Notes: generated from the sequence alone by a model not told the origin. A stretch of 34,700 bases of DNA from Rhodoferax sp. (GCA_021738345.1 JAIPCE010000015.1:1-34700); one strand, 5' to 3'. Positions 10,077-19,320 are shown, numbered from the stretch's first letter. Numbers and translations: made by a program.

Positions 10077-10877
10077 TTAGCCCACTTTGATGATCGACCG
10101 CGCGCCTTCGCGCCGGCCAATGATGTTGAGAAGATTCGACAATGCTTCGATCCGTTGGGGCTCGGCGGTGGCAATGCCTTCAAACCGCAGGCTCTGCCCC
10201 AACCACACCCCGCTGCCAGACAATTGCAGACTGCCAGACAGGGTTTCAAGCCGGAGTTGGGTGGTTTGACCACCGGTCAGGGTGAACCGGTAGCTGCCCA
10301 TGGGTTGCAGCGTCGACAAACGCGAGGAAATATCATTGGCGTCCAGTTGCAGGCTGCCACCGATGTGCACGCGGCCACGCACCCACTCCAGGGTCAACTG
10401 CTGGCTTGACAGGTCCAGTTGACCCAGGGCACGCACCGTGTTCCAGGGTGTGCCCAAACCGGCAAGTAAACTCGCAGGCCAGCGCGAAGGGCTGTCAGCC
10501 AAGACCATGCGCACGCCACCTAATCCCAGAGGTTCAACGTGCAACTGCATGGCCTGAGGAGTACAACATTCTGCGCGAAACTCAAGCGACAGGGCACCCC
10601 AGCGGGGTTGCAGGCGCCACTGCACGCTGCCCGGTAGCACCACAGCATCGCGACTTCCCGCACCGCCCGACAAGACCAATTGGGCCGACCCTTGCCACAC
10701 GGTGCCGCGCGCCTGGACCAACTCGACTTGCAGGTTGCTCGCGTTGCGCAATGCCGCAGCAAGCCAGCGTGCCGGTGCGAACAGCAAGACGCCGGCCAGC
10801 ACACCGATCAACAGCCCTGCTGCGGCCCAGCCCCAGGGGCAATAATGCGCCGACGAATTTCTGTGCTGTATGGCCAT
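10077..10877 (-). CDS. gspN: Type II secretion system protein GspN
   Basis: 266 aa, single N-terminal TM, LVQARGTVWQGSAQLVLSGG, position between gspM and gspD. Confidence 0.85.
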   Translation of the reverse strand: MAIQHRNSSAHYCPWGWAAAGLLIGVLAGVLLFAPARWLAAALRNASNLQVELVQARGTVWQGSAQLVLSGGAGSRDAVVLPGSVQWRLQPRWGALSLEFRAECCTPQAMQLHVEPLGLGGVRMVLADSPSRWPASLLAGLGTPWNTVRALGQLDLSSQQLTLEWVRGRVHIGGSLQLDANDISSRLSTLQPMGSYRFTLTGGQTTQLRLETLSGSLQLSGSGVWLGQSLRFEGIATAEPQRIEALSNLLNIIGRREGARSIIKVG

Positions 10878-11377
10878 TAGCGCTGTGGCAAGCCCATAAA
10901 CACGGTGCCGCTCCAGGTCGTTGCACCATTGGCAGTCAAGCTGGTCAGGCGCACCTCTTGTGGCAGTGATTTCGCGTTCAACCGGGCCTGTGTCAGCCAG
11001 CGCGCCAGGCTATCGGCACTGGCGGCTTTGAGGGTGACCTTGGCCCGATCGGCGACGACCGTCATTTCGGCGCTCGTGCCCAGTGTCTGACGCGTCGCCT
11101 GCGTCAAGCTACGAACGGCCTCGTCCAGGCTCAAGGGTGGCTGCGCCTGCAAGGCCTGGGCTTGTTTTTGCAGTGTCAGCATCTGTTGAATCTGTGTGTC
11201 TAACGCCCGGCCCTGGAGGTCAGCAGTACGTAAGGTGCTGAGCGCGGGCGCGAGCAAGAGTTGCCAACACGCGGCTGCCAGCACCAGTGTTGCGGCAAGC
11301 CAAATCGCGGTCCTTTCACGCGAACCGAGGGCGCTCCAGCGCTTGTGCAGGGGGTCAAGGCGCGGCAGCAAAGTCAT
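10877..11377 (-). CDS. gspM: Type II secretion system protein GspM
   Basis: 166 aa, N-terminal TM, position between gspL and gspN, overlapping junctions. Confidence 0.85.
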   Translation of the reverse strand: MTLLPRLDPLHKRWSALGSRERTAIWLAATLVLAAACWQLLLAPALSTLRTADLQGRALDTQIQQMLTLQKQAQALQAQPPLSLDEAVRSLTQATRQTLGTSAEMTVVADRAKVTLKAASADSLARWLTQARLNAKSLPQEVRLTSLTANGATTWSGTVFMGLPQR

Positions 11378-12615
11378 GGTTGGCGCTCCAGTTGCAGGGT
11401 TAAGGTGTCACCATCCATGCGCGCCCGGTAACGCAATCCTTCCAGCTTGGCGGTGATGCGGGCACGCTGCGCTGCCTCCGGGTTCAAACCCTTGAGCTTG
11501 AGTTCGCCGTCTGCAAACTCGATGGCCGTGGGTAGCGGCATGCCGGAGGACATGGAGTAATACTGCACCAGCATGGTTTCAAGGTCAGCGCCGGTGACCG
11601 CACCGTTTTGACGCTGCAAATCAGCCACCGAGCGCGCCATTTGCAGTGGCGCGTCCACCACCACCCGTACCTCAGGGAACGTGGAGGTCAGCAGTTGCCG
11701 AACACTCATGCGTTTGGCTGCCAGGGAAGACTGCTCACTCCAGTTCCACAGTGCAATGCCCGATAGGTTCACCAGCAAGAGCGCGAGCGCCATCCAGCGT
11801 GCGGCGCGCCAGCGCGGCGCCGACAACAAGGTAGCAAAAAAGTGCGAAATCTTCTTGCGCGAGCGCGCGCTGCGGCTCGCGGAGCAATCGAATTGCGCCA
11901 GGTCCCACTCGGACTGCGCTGCGGCGAGAAATCTTTGCGCATTACTTTGCAGCGTCACACGCCCCTCAAAGTGCTGCTCGGCCAGCTCGGCCACTGCGGG
12001 CTCGGCCCATACCTGCGCGGGGCCCTCGCCCGCGCCGTTCACAAGTGCCATCGCTGCGGCTCCATAGGGCAGCAGCCAGACTCCGTGCGGTCCGCTATAG
12101 ATTATCTGGGTCGAGGCTGAAGTCCCGGTGAAATACAGCGCACTGGCACCAGCGTGCGGCTCGGCGGGTGGCGCCACTTCCGGGACGATGCGCACCGCTG
12201 AATGGCCGCTTTGTTCCATCGCGGCGAGCCACGCGTGCAGCCAGGCACGATCGCAAACTGCAACCCACATCGGCGCACCGGTTCGGGCCATCGGTGCAAT
12301 TGCAAAATGCAACTGTGCAGGTTCGTCCAGCACCCGATCTTCCAGCAGACCGTCCAACACCGAGCGTAAGCGCGCACCATCCCCCTCCTGAAACAGCTTT
12401 TTGTCCAGGGTTCCGCGTGGCAGCTCCAGTGCATGCCAGGACAACTTGCTTGCGGGCACTACCGCCACCACTTCCGATCCCTCGGAGGGGGGAAGCAGCG
12501 CCAAGGGCACCTCGACGTGGCGACTCACCAGGGTGCCGTCATGGGACAGCACGGCCACGGCGGACGCTGCAGCGGTGGGAGATGACGGGGGCAGGGTTAG
12601 GGTCAGGGTGCGCAT
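11374..12615 (-). CDS. gspL: Type II secretion system protein GspL
   Basis: 413 aa; cytoplasmic actin-like portion (VVAVVPASKLSWHALELPRG), TM at WRAARWMALALLLVNLSGIALWNW, position upstream of gspM. Confidence 0.88.
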   Translation of the reverse strand: MRTLTLTLPPSSPTAAASAVAVLSHDGTLVSRHVEVPLALLPPSEGSEVVAVVPASKLSWHALELPRGTLDKKLFQEGDGARLRSVLDGLLEDRVLDEPAQLHFAIAPMARTGAPMWVAVCDRAWLHAWLAAMEQSGHSAVRIVPEVAPPAEPHAGASALYFTGTSASTQIIYSGPHGVWLLPYGAAAMALVNGAGEGPAQVWAEPAVAELAEQHFEGRVTLQSNAQRFLAAAQSEWDLAQFDCSASRSARSRKKISHFFATLLSAPRWRAARWMALALLLVNLSGIALWNWSEQSSLAAKRMSVRQLLTSTFPEVRVVVDAPLQMARSVADLQRQNGAVTGADLETMLVQYYSMSSGMPLPTAIEFADGELKLKGLNPEAAQRARITAKLEGLRYRARMDGDTLTLQLERQP

Positions 12616-12676
12616 GCGGGGCTAGTGGACGGGCTATTTTCTGTGGGTGCCCAACGGGTCAGAGCAAGTTCTTGTG

Positions 12677-13648
12677 TCATTTTAGAGGCTTCGCGGGCTC
12701 CCACTCGGGGCCACCGTCTTTCCACAGCGTGACAACCGCCATTGCGTCGCGCTGCAGCACACTGCGTTGCTCCACGATAACCTGGTCCTGGCGCAAGATG
12801 CCATGGACTTCAAAAAAGCGCGAAACGACACTGTGCTGGGCGTCTACAAGCTGGCTGGGCGGATCCCCAACCAGCTTGGCTGCATCGCCGAGCGTGCGAA
12901 AGTGGCTGGTTTGACGTGCACTCACCATGCGCTGCGCCAAGGCCATATCCGCCGATGCGATGCAGGCGTAGAGCACCAGGGCATCGGCGGTGTTGAGGTT
13001 GACCGGAGTGGCGACCGGCAGCAAGGTGATGTAGGGTTGCAGCAGTGCCATGCTGCGCGCTGACAAGCCCAGCCACCCCAGTTGACTGAGGCGCTGGGGC
13101 ATCAGGGGGGAGAGCGGTGAGGATCGGTTGTCGGGGCTGGTATCGAGTGCAAAGCGCAAATTTTCGGCCAGGGCTGTCAGTTCCGACACCGGGAGCTGCA
13201 GCTTTTCAAACAACTTTGCGAATGCCTGGTAGGCAGGCTCGGACACCCTGCCGCTGTCGACCAGATTGCGCAGGTTCAGGCGGCTTTGCAGGTCGGTAAT
13301 CCGGCCCGACAAAAAGGTCTCTGTCATGCTGTCGGCATCCACCGGGCTGCTCTTGTCGGTCGCCAAAAACGTCGACAGCCGAGCCTCTTCGAGCGGCACT
13401 GACCAGGGTTCCGCGAGGTGGTCGGCGCCACCCGAGCGGGCATCTTCGCGCAGAATCAGGCGTGCCCAGTCCAGTGCCCCGGTCAGCACCCATTGGGCCT
13501 GAATCCGGGTCCGTTCGGCAGATTCGATTTCAACACTGCGCCACTGTTGCCACAGAGATGCAGCGGCCAGACTGGCTACCAGCGCAACGGTCAACATGGC
13601 GGTGAGCAGCGCCGCACCGCGTTGCCTACGCGCAGTTTGTGGCCTCAA
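12677..13648 (-). CDS. gspK: Type II secretion system minor pseudopilin GspK
   Basis: RQRGAALLTAMLTVALVASLAAASLWQQWRSVEIE prepilin-like N-terminus; FLSGRITDLQSRLNLRNLVD; VNLNTADALVLYA. Confidence 0.92.
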   Translation of the reverse strand: MRPQTARRQRGAALLTAMLTVALVASLAAASLWQQWRSVEIESAERTRIQAQWVLTGALDWARLILREDARSGGADHLAEPWSVPLEEARLSTFLATDKSSPVDADSMTETFLSGRITDLQSRLNLRNLVDSGRVSEPAYQAFAKLFEKLQLPVSELTALAENLRFALDTSPDNRSSPLSPLMPQRLSQLGWLGLSARSMALLQPYITLLPVATPVNLNTADALVLYACIASADMALAQRMVSARQTSHFRTLGDAAKLVGDPPSQLVDAQHSVVSRFFEVHGILRQDQVIVEQRSVLQRDAMAVVTLWKDGGPEWEPAKPLK

Positions 13649-14322
13649 GATTTCCCGCCTCCCACCGTTGGCCGAATCCAGTCGCGCGTCAATTGGCCAC
13701 CGATGGCACCCCCCTCGGGCAAGGTCAGCACCAATCGAACGCCGTCGGGCAGCACGGCACCGGCGGTGGTGCTTAGCGGCGCGACGCCAGGGATCACCGT
13801 GTTGCCCTCGCTGGACAGCGGGTTACTCCAGGCGTTGCCGCGAAAATAAAAAACGGACCACTGGTCCAGCGGTGCCAGGCGCACTTCCAGTTTACGTTCT
13901 TCGTCGCCCGGGTTTTGCGCCCATTGCGCGGCCCGTGCCCAGGCGGAATCCAGTTCCCCGCGTGTCTTGAGTGGTGGTGACTGCCACCGCAGCCAGTGGC
14001 CGGTGCCATCCAGGCTACGGCGGGTCCAGGCGACTACCAGCATGCCGCCCTCAGGTGCTGCCGTATTGCGGCGGCTGATGCGCAGTGCCCGGCCATCCCA
14101 GTCCTGCGCCGGGGTTTGCGGCAATTGCACCATGGCGTCGAGATCAGCCCCCCATTGTGATAGGCCGGCCTGCAAGGTCAGGGCCATATCGGTACGCACC
14201 CGGACTTGCTCTTGTGTGCGCACCATGCCGTCGAGTCCGCGCCAGCTCAAACCGGCCATCACGGCCATGACCCCCAGTGCCACAAGGAGCTCAATCAGCG
14301 TGAAACCGGCCAATTTGCGCAT
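13645..14322 (-). CDS. gspJ: Type II secretion system minor pseudopilin GspJ
   Basis: MRKLAGFTLIELLVALGVMAVMAGLSWRGLDGM prepilin leader and GspJ motif. Confidence 0.93.
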   Translation of the reverse strand: MRKLAGFTLIELLVALGVMAVMAGLSWRGLDGMVRTQEQVRVRTDMALTLQAGLSQWGADLDAMVQLPQTPAQDWDGRALRISRRNTAAPEGGMLVVAWTRRSLDGTGHWLRWQSPPLKTRGELDSAWARAAQWAQNPGDEERKLEVRLAPLDQWSVFYFRGNAWSNPLSSEGNTVIPGVAPLSTTAGAVLPDGVRLVLTLPEGGAIGGQLTRDWIRPTVGGGKS

Positions 14323-14684
14323 CAGTAACGTCCGACGACCGTGGCGATGGATAGCATGGGGGATTCACCTTCCAAGACCTGTGCTTCTACCCGCATGAAG
14401 TTGGGGTTGGGGGTGGCCGCTACCGCCAGCCGCACCTCAAACATCCGTCCGGCTTGCTCGCAGGGACGGGTGTTTTCGCCGACTGCGGGCATCTGCTTGG
14501 CAAGTCGTACGCCGATCAGCGCGTTTTCGGCACAGAGGTGGGCCAGCATCTGATCGGTTTGACGTCCTGCATTGAGAGTCAGCGAAGCGCTGGCCCTGGC
14601 CCCGGCCGCCAGGGCCAGCGCCACGATGCCCAAGGCCACCAGCACTTCAATCAAGGTAAAACCGCGCAAGGCAAAGGATTTCAT
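14322..14684 (-). CDS. gspI: Type II secretion system minor pseudopilin GspI
   Basis: MKSFALRGFTLIEVLVALGIVALALAAGARA; start set at the ATG next to the prepilin leader (the track ORF extends to 14792). Confidence 0.9.
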   Translation of the reverse strand: MKSFALRGFTLIEVLVALGIVALALAAGARASASLTLNAGRQTDQMLAHLCAENALIGVRLAKQMPAVGENTRPCEQAGRMFEVRLAVAATPNPNFMRVEAQVLEGESPMLSIATVVGRY

Positions 14685-14788
14685 TGGGATGTGTCCGAAT
14701 CCGCTGCGAAACCGAAGGTGGACGTTGAGCCAATTCGGTCTTTGAAAATGCTGGCTTGCGTCGCTGCGTACGAAATGGCGGGGTCCAT

Positions 14789-15220
14789 TCATGGAAAAGT
14801 CTTGGCCTCTTCGTCAGCAAATACGGCAAAAGGGTGGACCCCGTCGGTGGCAAGTGTCAACCGCCGAGACGGGTCTGACACCGAAACCAGTACAATTTTT
14901 TGCGGGCCAATGATGGGCTCCGGTCCCAGCAACACATCGCCCTCCCTATTGGAGCGTACGTCGCTGCTTAACCAATGCGTAGGAAGTGTCGTGCCCGGCA
15001 GCCCGTCAAATTCGAAACCGCCCGCGGTGACGCGCCAGCGCACCGGACTCGCGCTCATGCGGGACTGCGCACGCCCCGACTCCAGCAAGGCGGTCAGCCG
15101 CAAAGCCTCTCGTTCCAAAGCCACCGAGGCTCCGTCCCGCAGCGCCATCACCACCCCCGCCGTCGCCACCGCCATGATCGCCAACACCACCAGCAACTCA
15201 ATCAAGGTAAACCCGCGCAC
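14789..15220 (-). CDS. gspH: Type II secretion system minor pseudopilin GspH (GTG start proposed)
   Basis: RGFTLIELLVVLAIMAVATAGVVMALRDG prepilin leader. The nearest in-frame start is GTG at 15220; the track ATG (15415) would give an implausibly long leader crossing a repeat. Confidence 0.8.
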   Translation of the reverse strand: MRGFTLIELLVVLAIMAVATAGVVMALRDGASVALEREALRLTALLESGRAQSRMSASPVRWRVTAGGFEFDGLPGTTLPTHWLSSDVRSNREGDVLLGPEPIIGPQKIVLVSVSDPSRRLTLATDGVHPFAVFADEEAKTFP

Positions 15221-15225
15221 CCTTA

Positions 15226-15322
15226 GCGTGGGGGCTATGGTTTCACCGCCGGGCCGCCCCAAGGTGAAACGCGCCGCCTCGGGGGGCAGCGCAGCACACG
15301 AAGTGGCAAGCGTGGGGGCTAT
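15226..15322. repeat. REP-like element at the gspG/gspH junction
   Basis: 13 bp direct repeat GCGTGGGGGCTAT at 15226-15238 and 15310-15322, enclosing the inverted repeat GTTTCACC (15240-15247)/GGTGAAAC (15263-15270). Confidence 0.8.
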
Positions 15323-15323
15323 A

Positions 15324-15764
15324 TCACTCCCAACTGCCAATATCCGCATTCTTGCCTTCACCGCCGGCTTGACCATCGGCACCAAAAGAGAGCACATCGA
15401 CTTCGGCTTTGACACCCGGATTCATGTACTGATAGGGGCGGCCCCAGGGGTCGTTGGGAAGTTTGTCGAGGTAGGACTTCCAGTTGGAGGGCACTGGACT
15501 CGTGGTGGGCTTGGTGAGCAAGGCCTGCAAGCCCTGTGCTGCCGTGGGGAATCGTTGGTTGTCGAGCTTGTAGAGCTTGAGCGCCTGCATCAGGTTGTTG
15601 ACGTCGGTACGGGCGGCTGTCACCCGGGCATCGTCGGCACGGTCCAGCACATTGGGCACCACCAGCGCGGCGAGCACGCCAATAATGACCAGAACCACCA
15701 TCAACTCGATCAGGGTAAAACCTCTGGCAAGGTGACTGTGCATGCGGCTGGCGGAATGGGGCAT
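15324..15764 (-). CDS. gspG: Type II secretion system major pseudopilin GspG
   Basis: RGFTLIELMVVLVIIGVLAALVVPNVLDRADDARVTAARTDVNNLMQALKLYKLDN...DPWGRPYQYMNPG; start at 15764 (or 15743). Confidence 0.95.
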   Translation of the reverse strand: MPHSASRMHSHLARGFTLIELMVVLVIIGVLAALVVPNVLDRADDARVTAARTDVNNLMQALKLYKLDNQRFPTAAQGLQALLTKPTTSPVPSNWKSYLDKLPNDPWGRPYQYMNPGVKAEVDVLSFGADGQAGGEGKNADIGSWE

Positions 15765-15790
15765 TGGTTTTTGTTGACAGAGTGATAAGT

Positions 15791-15853
15791 TACCGTCATT
15801 CCCGCGAAGGCTGGCATCCAGGACATTCTGGGTTCCCACCTTGGCGGGAATGG
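15791..15853. repeat. dRS3/REP-like composite element between gspG and gspC
   Basis: TACCGTCATTCCCGCGAAGG...CCTTGGCGGGAATGG inverted arrangement. Confidence 0.65.
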
Positions 15854-15962
15854 CAAAGAGGGTCTTGGGCACGGCGGAGAAGTCGGCAGAAAAGGGCTGC
15901 CTTGGGGTGGGGGCGGGGCGGGTAGGATGAGTATTCATGGTGATGTCTATCATAATCTCGCC

Positions 15963-16412
15963 ATGCAAAGCAATTCGTACAATCTGTGGTGGCCCCGGGG
16001 AGTCACTTTCCTTCTTTCTGTGGCTGCAGGTCTCTGTGCTGCCTTTTGGGTGCTCAAAGGCTCCGGGGCAGGCACCGCGCCATTGGCGTCGCCCGTCGCG
16101 CAGGTGATCGCGAGTCCGACGCTCGACCCGCAAGTGCTTGCACAGGCGCTGGGGGGCGGCAAACAAGCTGCGCAGCCCGAGGCAGCGCCTAGCAGCAGCC
16201 GTTACGTGCTGACCGGCGTTGTGGCAGACCGATCCAGTGGCGGCGCAGCGCTGATCGCGGTGGATGGAAAAGCCGCCAAGGCGGTACGCGTAGGTGGGGT
16301 GGTGGAGGGCGATCTCGTGTTGCAGTCCGTGACTGGCCGACGCGCCAATCTCGGAGCGCGTGTCGATGGGCCGGCCACTGTGACGCTCGAGATGACGGCT
16401 TTGGCCAAATAA
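15963..16412 (+). CDS. gspC: Type II secretion system protein GspC-like (short, apparently without PDZ domain)
   Basis: 149 aa; MQSNSYNLWWPRGVTFLLSVAAGLCAAFWVLK TM segment, then an HR-like region (YVLTGVVADRSSGGAALIAVDGKAAKAVRVGGVVEGDLVLQSV). Divergent from gspG. Confidence 0.82.
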   Translation: MQSNSYNLWWPRGVTFLLSVAAGLCAAFWVLKGSGAGTAPLASPVAQVIASPTLDPQVLAQALGGGKQAAQPEAAPSSSRYVLTGVVADRSSGGAALIAVDGKAAKAVRVGGVVEGDLVLQSVTGRRANLGARVDGPATVTLEMTALAK

Positions 16413-16421
16413 ATCACAGGC

Positions 16422-17981
16422 CTAATTTTGCAGGAACATCCGGTAGACCGGGTTATTGGATTCGTCGACGCACGGGTAATCCAGGGTTTGCAGAAATTCG
16501 GCAAACGCTTTGTCATCGGACGTGGGGACCTGCAGGCCCACCAAGATTCGTCCGTAGTCCGCGCCCTGGTTTCGATAATGGAACAGGCTGATGTTCCAGT
16601 TTGGGCGCATCAAACTCAAGAATTTCAACAGCGCACCGGGACGTTCCGGAAAAACAAACCGCAATAAACGCTCGTCCTGTGATAGGGCCGAATGGCCGCC
16701 CACCATATGGCGGATGTGCTCCTTGGCCAACTCGTCGTGTGTCAGATCAAGCGTGTCAAAGCCGTGCTTGCAGAAATTTGCAGCAATTTTTGCCGACTCA
16801 CCCTTGCCGAGCGTGGTCAGGCCGACAAACACATGGGCCTTTACCGCGTCACTGATCCGATAATTGAATTCGGTCACATTGCGGGGACCACCGGGCAAGG
16901 TGCCAATCAATTCGCAGAATCGCCTGAAACTGCCACGCTCTTCGGGGATGGTGACCGCAAACAGCGCCTCTCTTTCTTCCCCGACTTCGGCACGTTCGGC
17001 CACGAAACGCAGCCTATCGAAATTCATGTTGGCACCGCACAGAATGGCCGCATAGGTCTCGCCCTTGGTCTTGTGCAGTGCAGCGTATTGCTTGATGGCC
17101 GCCACTGCCAGTGCGCCCGCCGGCTCTACGATGGAGCGGGTGTCAACAAAGATGTCCTTGATGGCTGCACACACCGCATCGGTGTCCACCGTCATGAATT
17201 CATCGACCAGGTCACGCGCCACCCTGAACGTTTCCTCCCCCACCAATTTGACTGCGGTGCCATCAGAAAACAGACCCACGTCGGACAGGGTCACGCGCTC
17301 TTTGGCCGTAACCGATTGCATCATCGCGTCGGAATCGTTCATTTGTACACCGATGACCTTGATGCGCGGGTCGACCGCCTTGATGTAGTTGGCCACTCCG
17401 GCAATCAGACCGCCTCCGCCAATGGCCACGAAGATGGCGTTGAGCGTGGCGCCATTGAGCGTTTGCATCTGCCGCAGGATTTCCATCGCAATGGTGCCCT
17501 GACCGGCGATCACGTCGGGGTCGTCAAACGGGTGGACAAAGGTCAGTTCCTGTTGTTTTTGCAGGGTCAGCGAGTGGGTGTAGGCATCTGAGTAGCTGTC
17601 ACCGAACAGCACTACTTCTCCGCCAAAGCCGCGCACCGCATCGATCTTGACCTTGGGCGTGGTCGTTGGCATGACGATGACGGCACGGGCACCGAGCTTG
17701 CGCGCGCTCAAGGCAACGCCTTGTGCATGGTTGCCCGCCGAGGCACAGATGACGCCTTTCTTCAACTGTTCGGGACTGAGGTGCGCCATTTTGTTATAGG
17801 CGCCACGCAGTTTGAAACTGCGTACGGTCTGCTGGTCTTCGCGCTTTAGCAGCACGGTGTTGTGCACGCGCTGGCTCAGCGCGCGCGCTGGCTCCAGCGC
17901 AGACTCGGTGGCGACGTCGTAGACACGGGCGGTCAAAATCTTCTTCAGGTAGTCGGCGGGAGTAAGGTGTTGGGTCGTCAT
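16422..17981 (-). CDS. ilvA: Threonine ammonia-lyase, biosynthetic
   Basis: MTTQHLTPADYLKKILTARVYDVATESAL; PLP motif LKREDQQTVRSFKLRGAYNKM; GGGGLIAGVANYIK; C-terminal ACT-like domains. Start set at ATG 17981. Confidence 0.95.
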   Translation of the reverse strand: MTTQHLTPADYLKKILTARVYDVATESALEPARALSQRVHNTVLLKREDQQTVRSFKLRGAYNKMAHLSPEQLKKGVICASAGNHAQGVALSARKLGARAVIVMPTTTPKVKIDAVRGFGGEVVLFGDSYSDAYTHSLTLQKQQELTFVHPFDDPDVIAGQGTIAMEILRQMQTLNGATLNAIFVAIGGGGLIAGVANYIKAVDPRIKVIGVQMNDSDAMMQSVTAKERVTLSDVGLFSDGTAVKLVGEETFRVARDLVDEFMTVDTDAVCAAIKDIFVDTRSIVEPAGALAVAAIKQYAALHKTKGETYAAILCGANMNFDRLRFVAERAEVGEEREALFAVTIPEERGSFRRFCELIGTLPGGPRNVTEFNYRISDAVKAHVFVGLTTLGKGESAKIAANFCKHGFDTLDLTHDELAKEHIRHMVGGHSALSQDERLLRFVFPERPGALLKFLSLMRPNWNISLFHYRNQGADYGRILVGLQVPTSDDKAFAEFLQTLDYPCVDESNNPVYRMFLQN

Positions 17982-18062
17982 AGGGTCTGAAAGGTGACTC
18001 CGGATGATAATCGCCCCCTTAGATGGCACATTATTGGGCGCGTGGCGCAAAGGAGTTCGGGC

Positions 18063-18512
18063 ATGGAATGCACGGTGAGTTGGACTGGCGGCTTGAACAC
18101 CCGCTCGGGCATGGGCTTTGTGGCTGAAACGGGAAGTGGCCATGTTTTTGCAATGGACGGCGCGCCCGACGACGCCAAACCTGAAAATGGGGGGCAAAAC
18201 TTGGCGCCGCGCCCGCTAGAGACGGTACTTGCGGGCACCGGGGGCTGTACCGCCTACGATGTGGTGTTGATCCTCAAACGCGGTCGCCACCCGGTGCAGG
18301 GGTGTACCGTCAAACTCACTGCCGAACGGGCAGAGGTCGATCCCAAGGTATTCACCAAAATTCACATGCACTTTACGGTTACCGGCAGAGGCATACCAGC
18401 TAATGCGGTCGAGCGCGCCATTGCCATGAGCCACGACAAATACTGCTCCGCCAGCATCATGCTGGCCAAAACCGCCGAAATCACCACCAGCTTTGAATTG
18501 GTGGAGATTTAG
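18063..18512 (+). CDS. OsmC family protein
   Basis: MECTVSWTGGL...PRPLETVLAGTGGCTAYDVVLILKRGRHPVQGCTVKLTAERAE...YCSASIMLAKTAEITTSFELVE. Confidence 0.88.
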   Translation: MECTVSWTGGLNTRSGMGFVAETGSGHVFAMDGAPDDAKPENGGQNLAPRPLETVLAGTGGCTAYDVVLILKRGRHPVQGCTVKLTAERAEVDPKVFTKIHMHFTVTGRGIPANAVERAIAMSHDKYCSASIMLAKTAEITTSFELVEI

Positions 18513-18518
18513 CTCTAA

Positions 18519-18543
18519 CTCCCCGCCGGAGGGAAGCGGGGAG
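18519..18543. repeat. GC-rich hairpin downstream of the OsmC-family gene
   Basis: CTCCCCGC (18519-18526)/GCGGGGAG (18536-18543); no clear T-tract. Confidence 0.6.
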
Positions 18544-18587
18544 CCTAATTGGGATTCTGGGTGCTAGCGGGCCAGGAGCGGTGCAAT

Positions 18588-18662
18588 GGGGGTCGGATAC
18601 CGATTCAGGACAATGATTTGCTCGACGAGCGGGACCTCTCAACGAAATCGGGCTCTGACCCC
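18588..18662 (-). repeat. 75 bp REP-like element, copy 1
   Basis: GGGGTCGGATACCGATTCAGGACAAT...CAACGAAATCGGGCTCTGACCCC. Confidence 0.85.
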
Positions 18663-18840
18663 TATTGAACTGCGGTGGTGGTGGCTGAGCATCTGCCTGC
18701 GGCGCAAAGCTGGACTGAGGTGGTGGAGGGCGAAAATGGTCGGTGCGTTGTGGAGTTTGTCTGTGTCCTTGGCTTGAATTTGTTTTCTGGCCGCGCTTTT
18801 TTTGCAGTTGCACCTCGCTCCTCCCCACTCACTCCCCCAA

Positions 18841-18872
18841 CCCCTCTCCCGCCCCGCCGGGCGGAAGAGGGG
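18841..18872. repeat. GC-rich hairpin
   Basis: CCCCTCT...CCGCCC/GGGCGG...AGAGGGG; followed by GGAGCCTCATTTGG, similar to GGAGCCTAATTGGG after the 18519-18543 hairpin. Confidence 0.6.
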
Positions 18873-19246
18873 AGCCTCATTTGGTTTCTGCGCGCCGACT
18901 ACGGAATTACCGGGGTGAGGCTGCGTTGCGCTTTTGCCTGCCCACAGTAGTTGCCTGCGGTCGTAGTAAAGGGCTGGCTTGGTTAAGCGCGAGGGTGATA
19001 AGACTGCTGGCAACGCTTAGGGATTCGGAAACAGCCAAAGTACCGTTTCTGGCGGCACCGACGGGCGCATTGCGTCGTTACCCTTCGTTTATGTGGCAAG
19101 CCACACTGCACTCAGGGCGTCTCGCACTGCATCCCGCCAGCACCACCAGAAACGGTACCTCAGCTATTTCCGCACCCCTTACTGCTGAAATTCGATGGCA
19201 AGGGAGGGATGGCAGTTGATGTTGGCGGCTTGGTAGCGCTGTAATA

Positions 19247-19320
19247 GGGGTCGGATACCGATTCAGGACAATAGTCTGGACGGAGAGCGCGGTGTCACAA
19301 CGAAATCGGGCTCTGACCCC
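19247..19320 (-). repeat. 74 bp REP-like element, copy 2
   Basis: GGGGTCGGATACCGATTCAGGACAAT...CACAACGAAATCGGGCTCTGACCCC; near-identical ends to copy 1. Confidence 0.85.

Noticed and set aside
14685-14792. Upstream extension of the gspI ORF (MNGPRHFVRSD...) as an authentic leader
   Set aside because: Type IV-like prepilin leaders are short; MKSFALRGFTLIEV is the plausible start.
16692-17591. 299 aa + strand ORF inside ilvA
   Set aside because: Antisense to a well-supported threonine ammonia-lyase.
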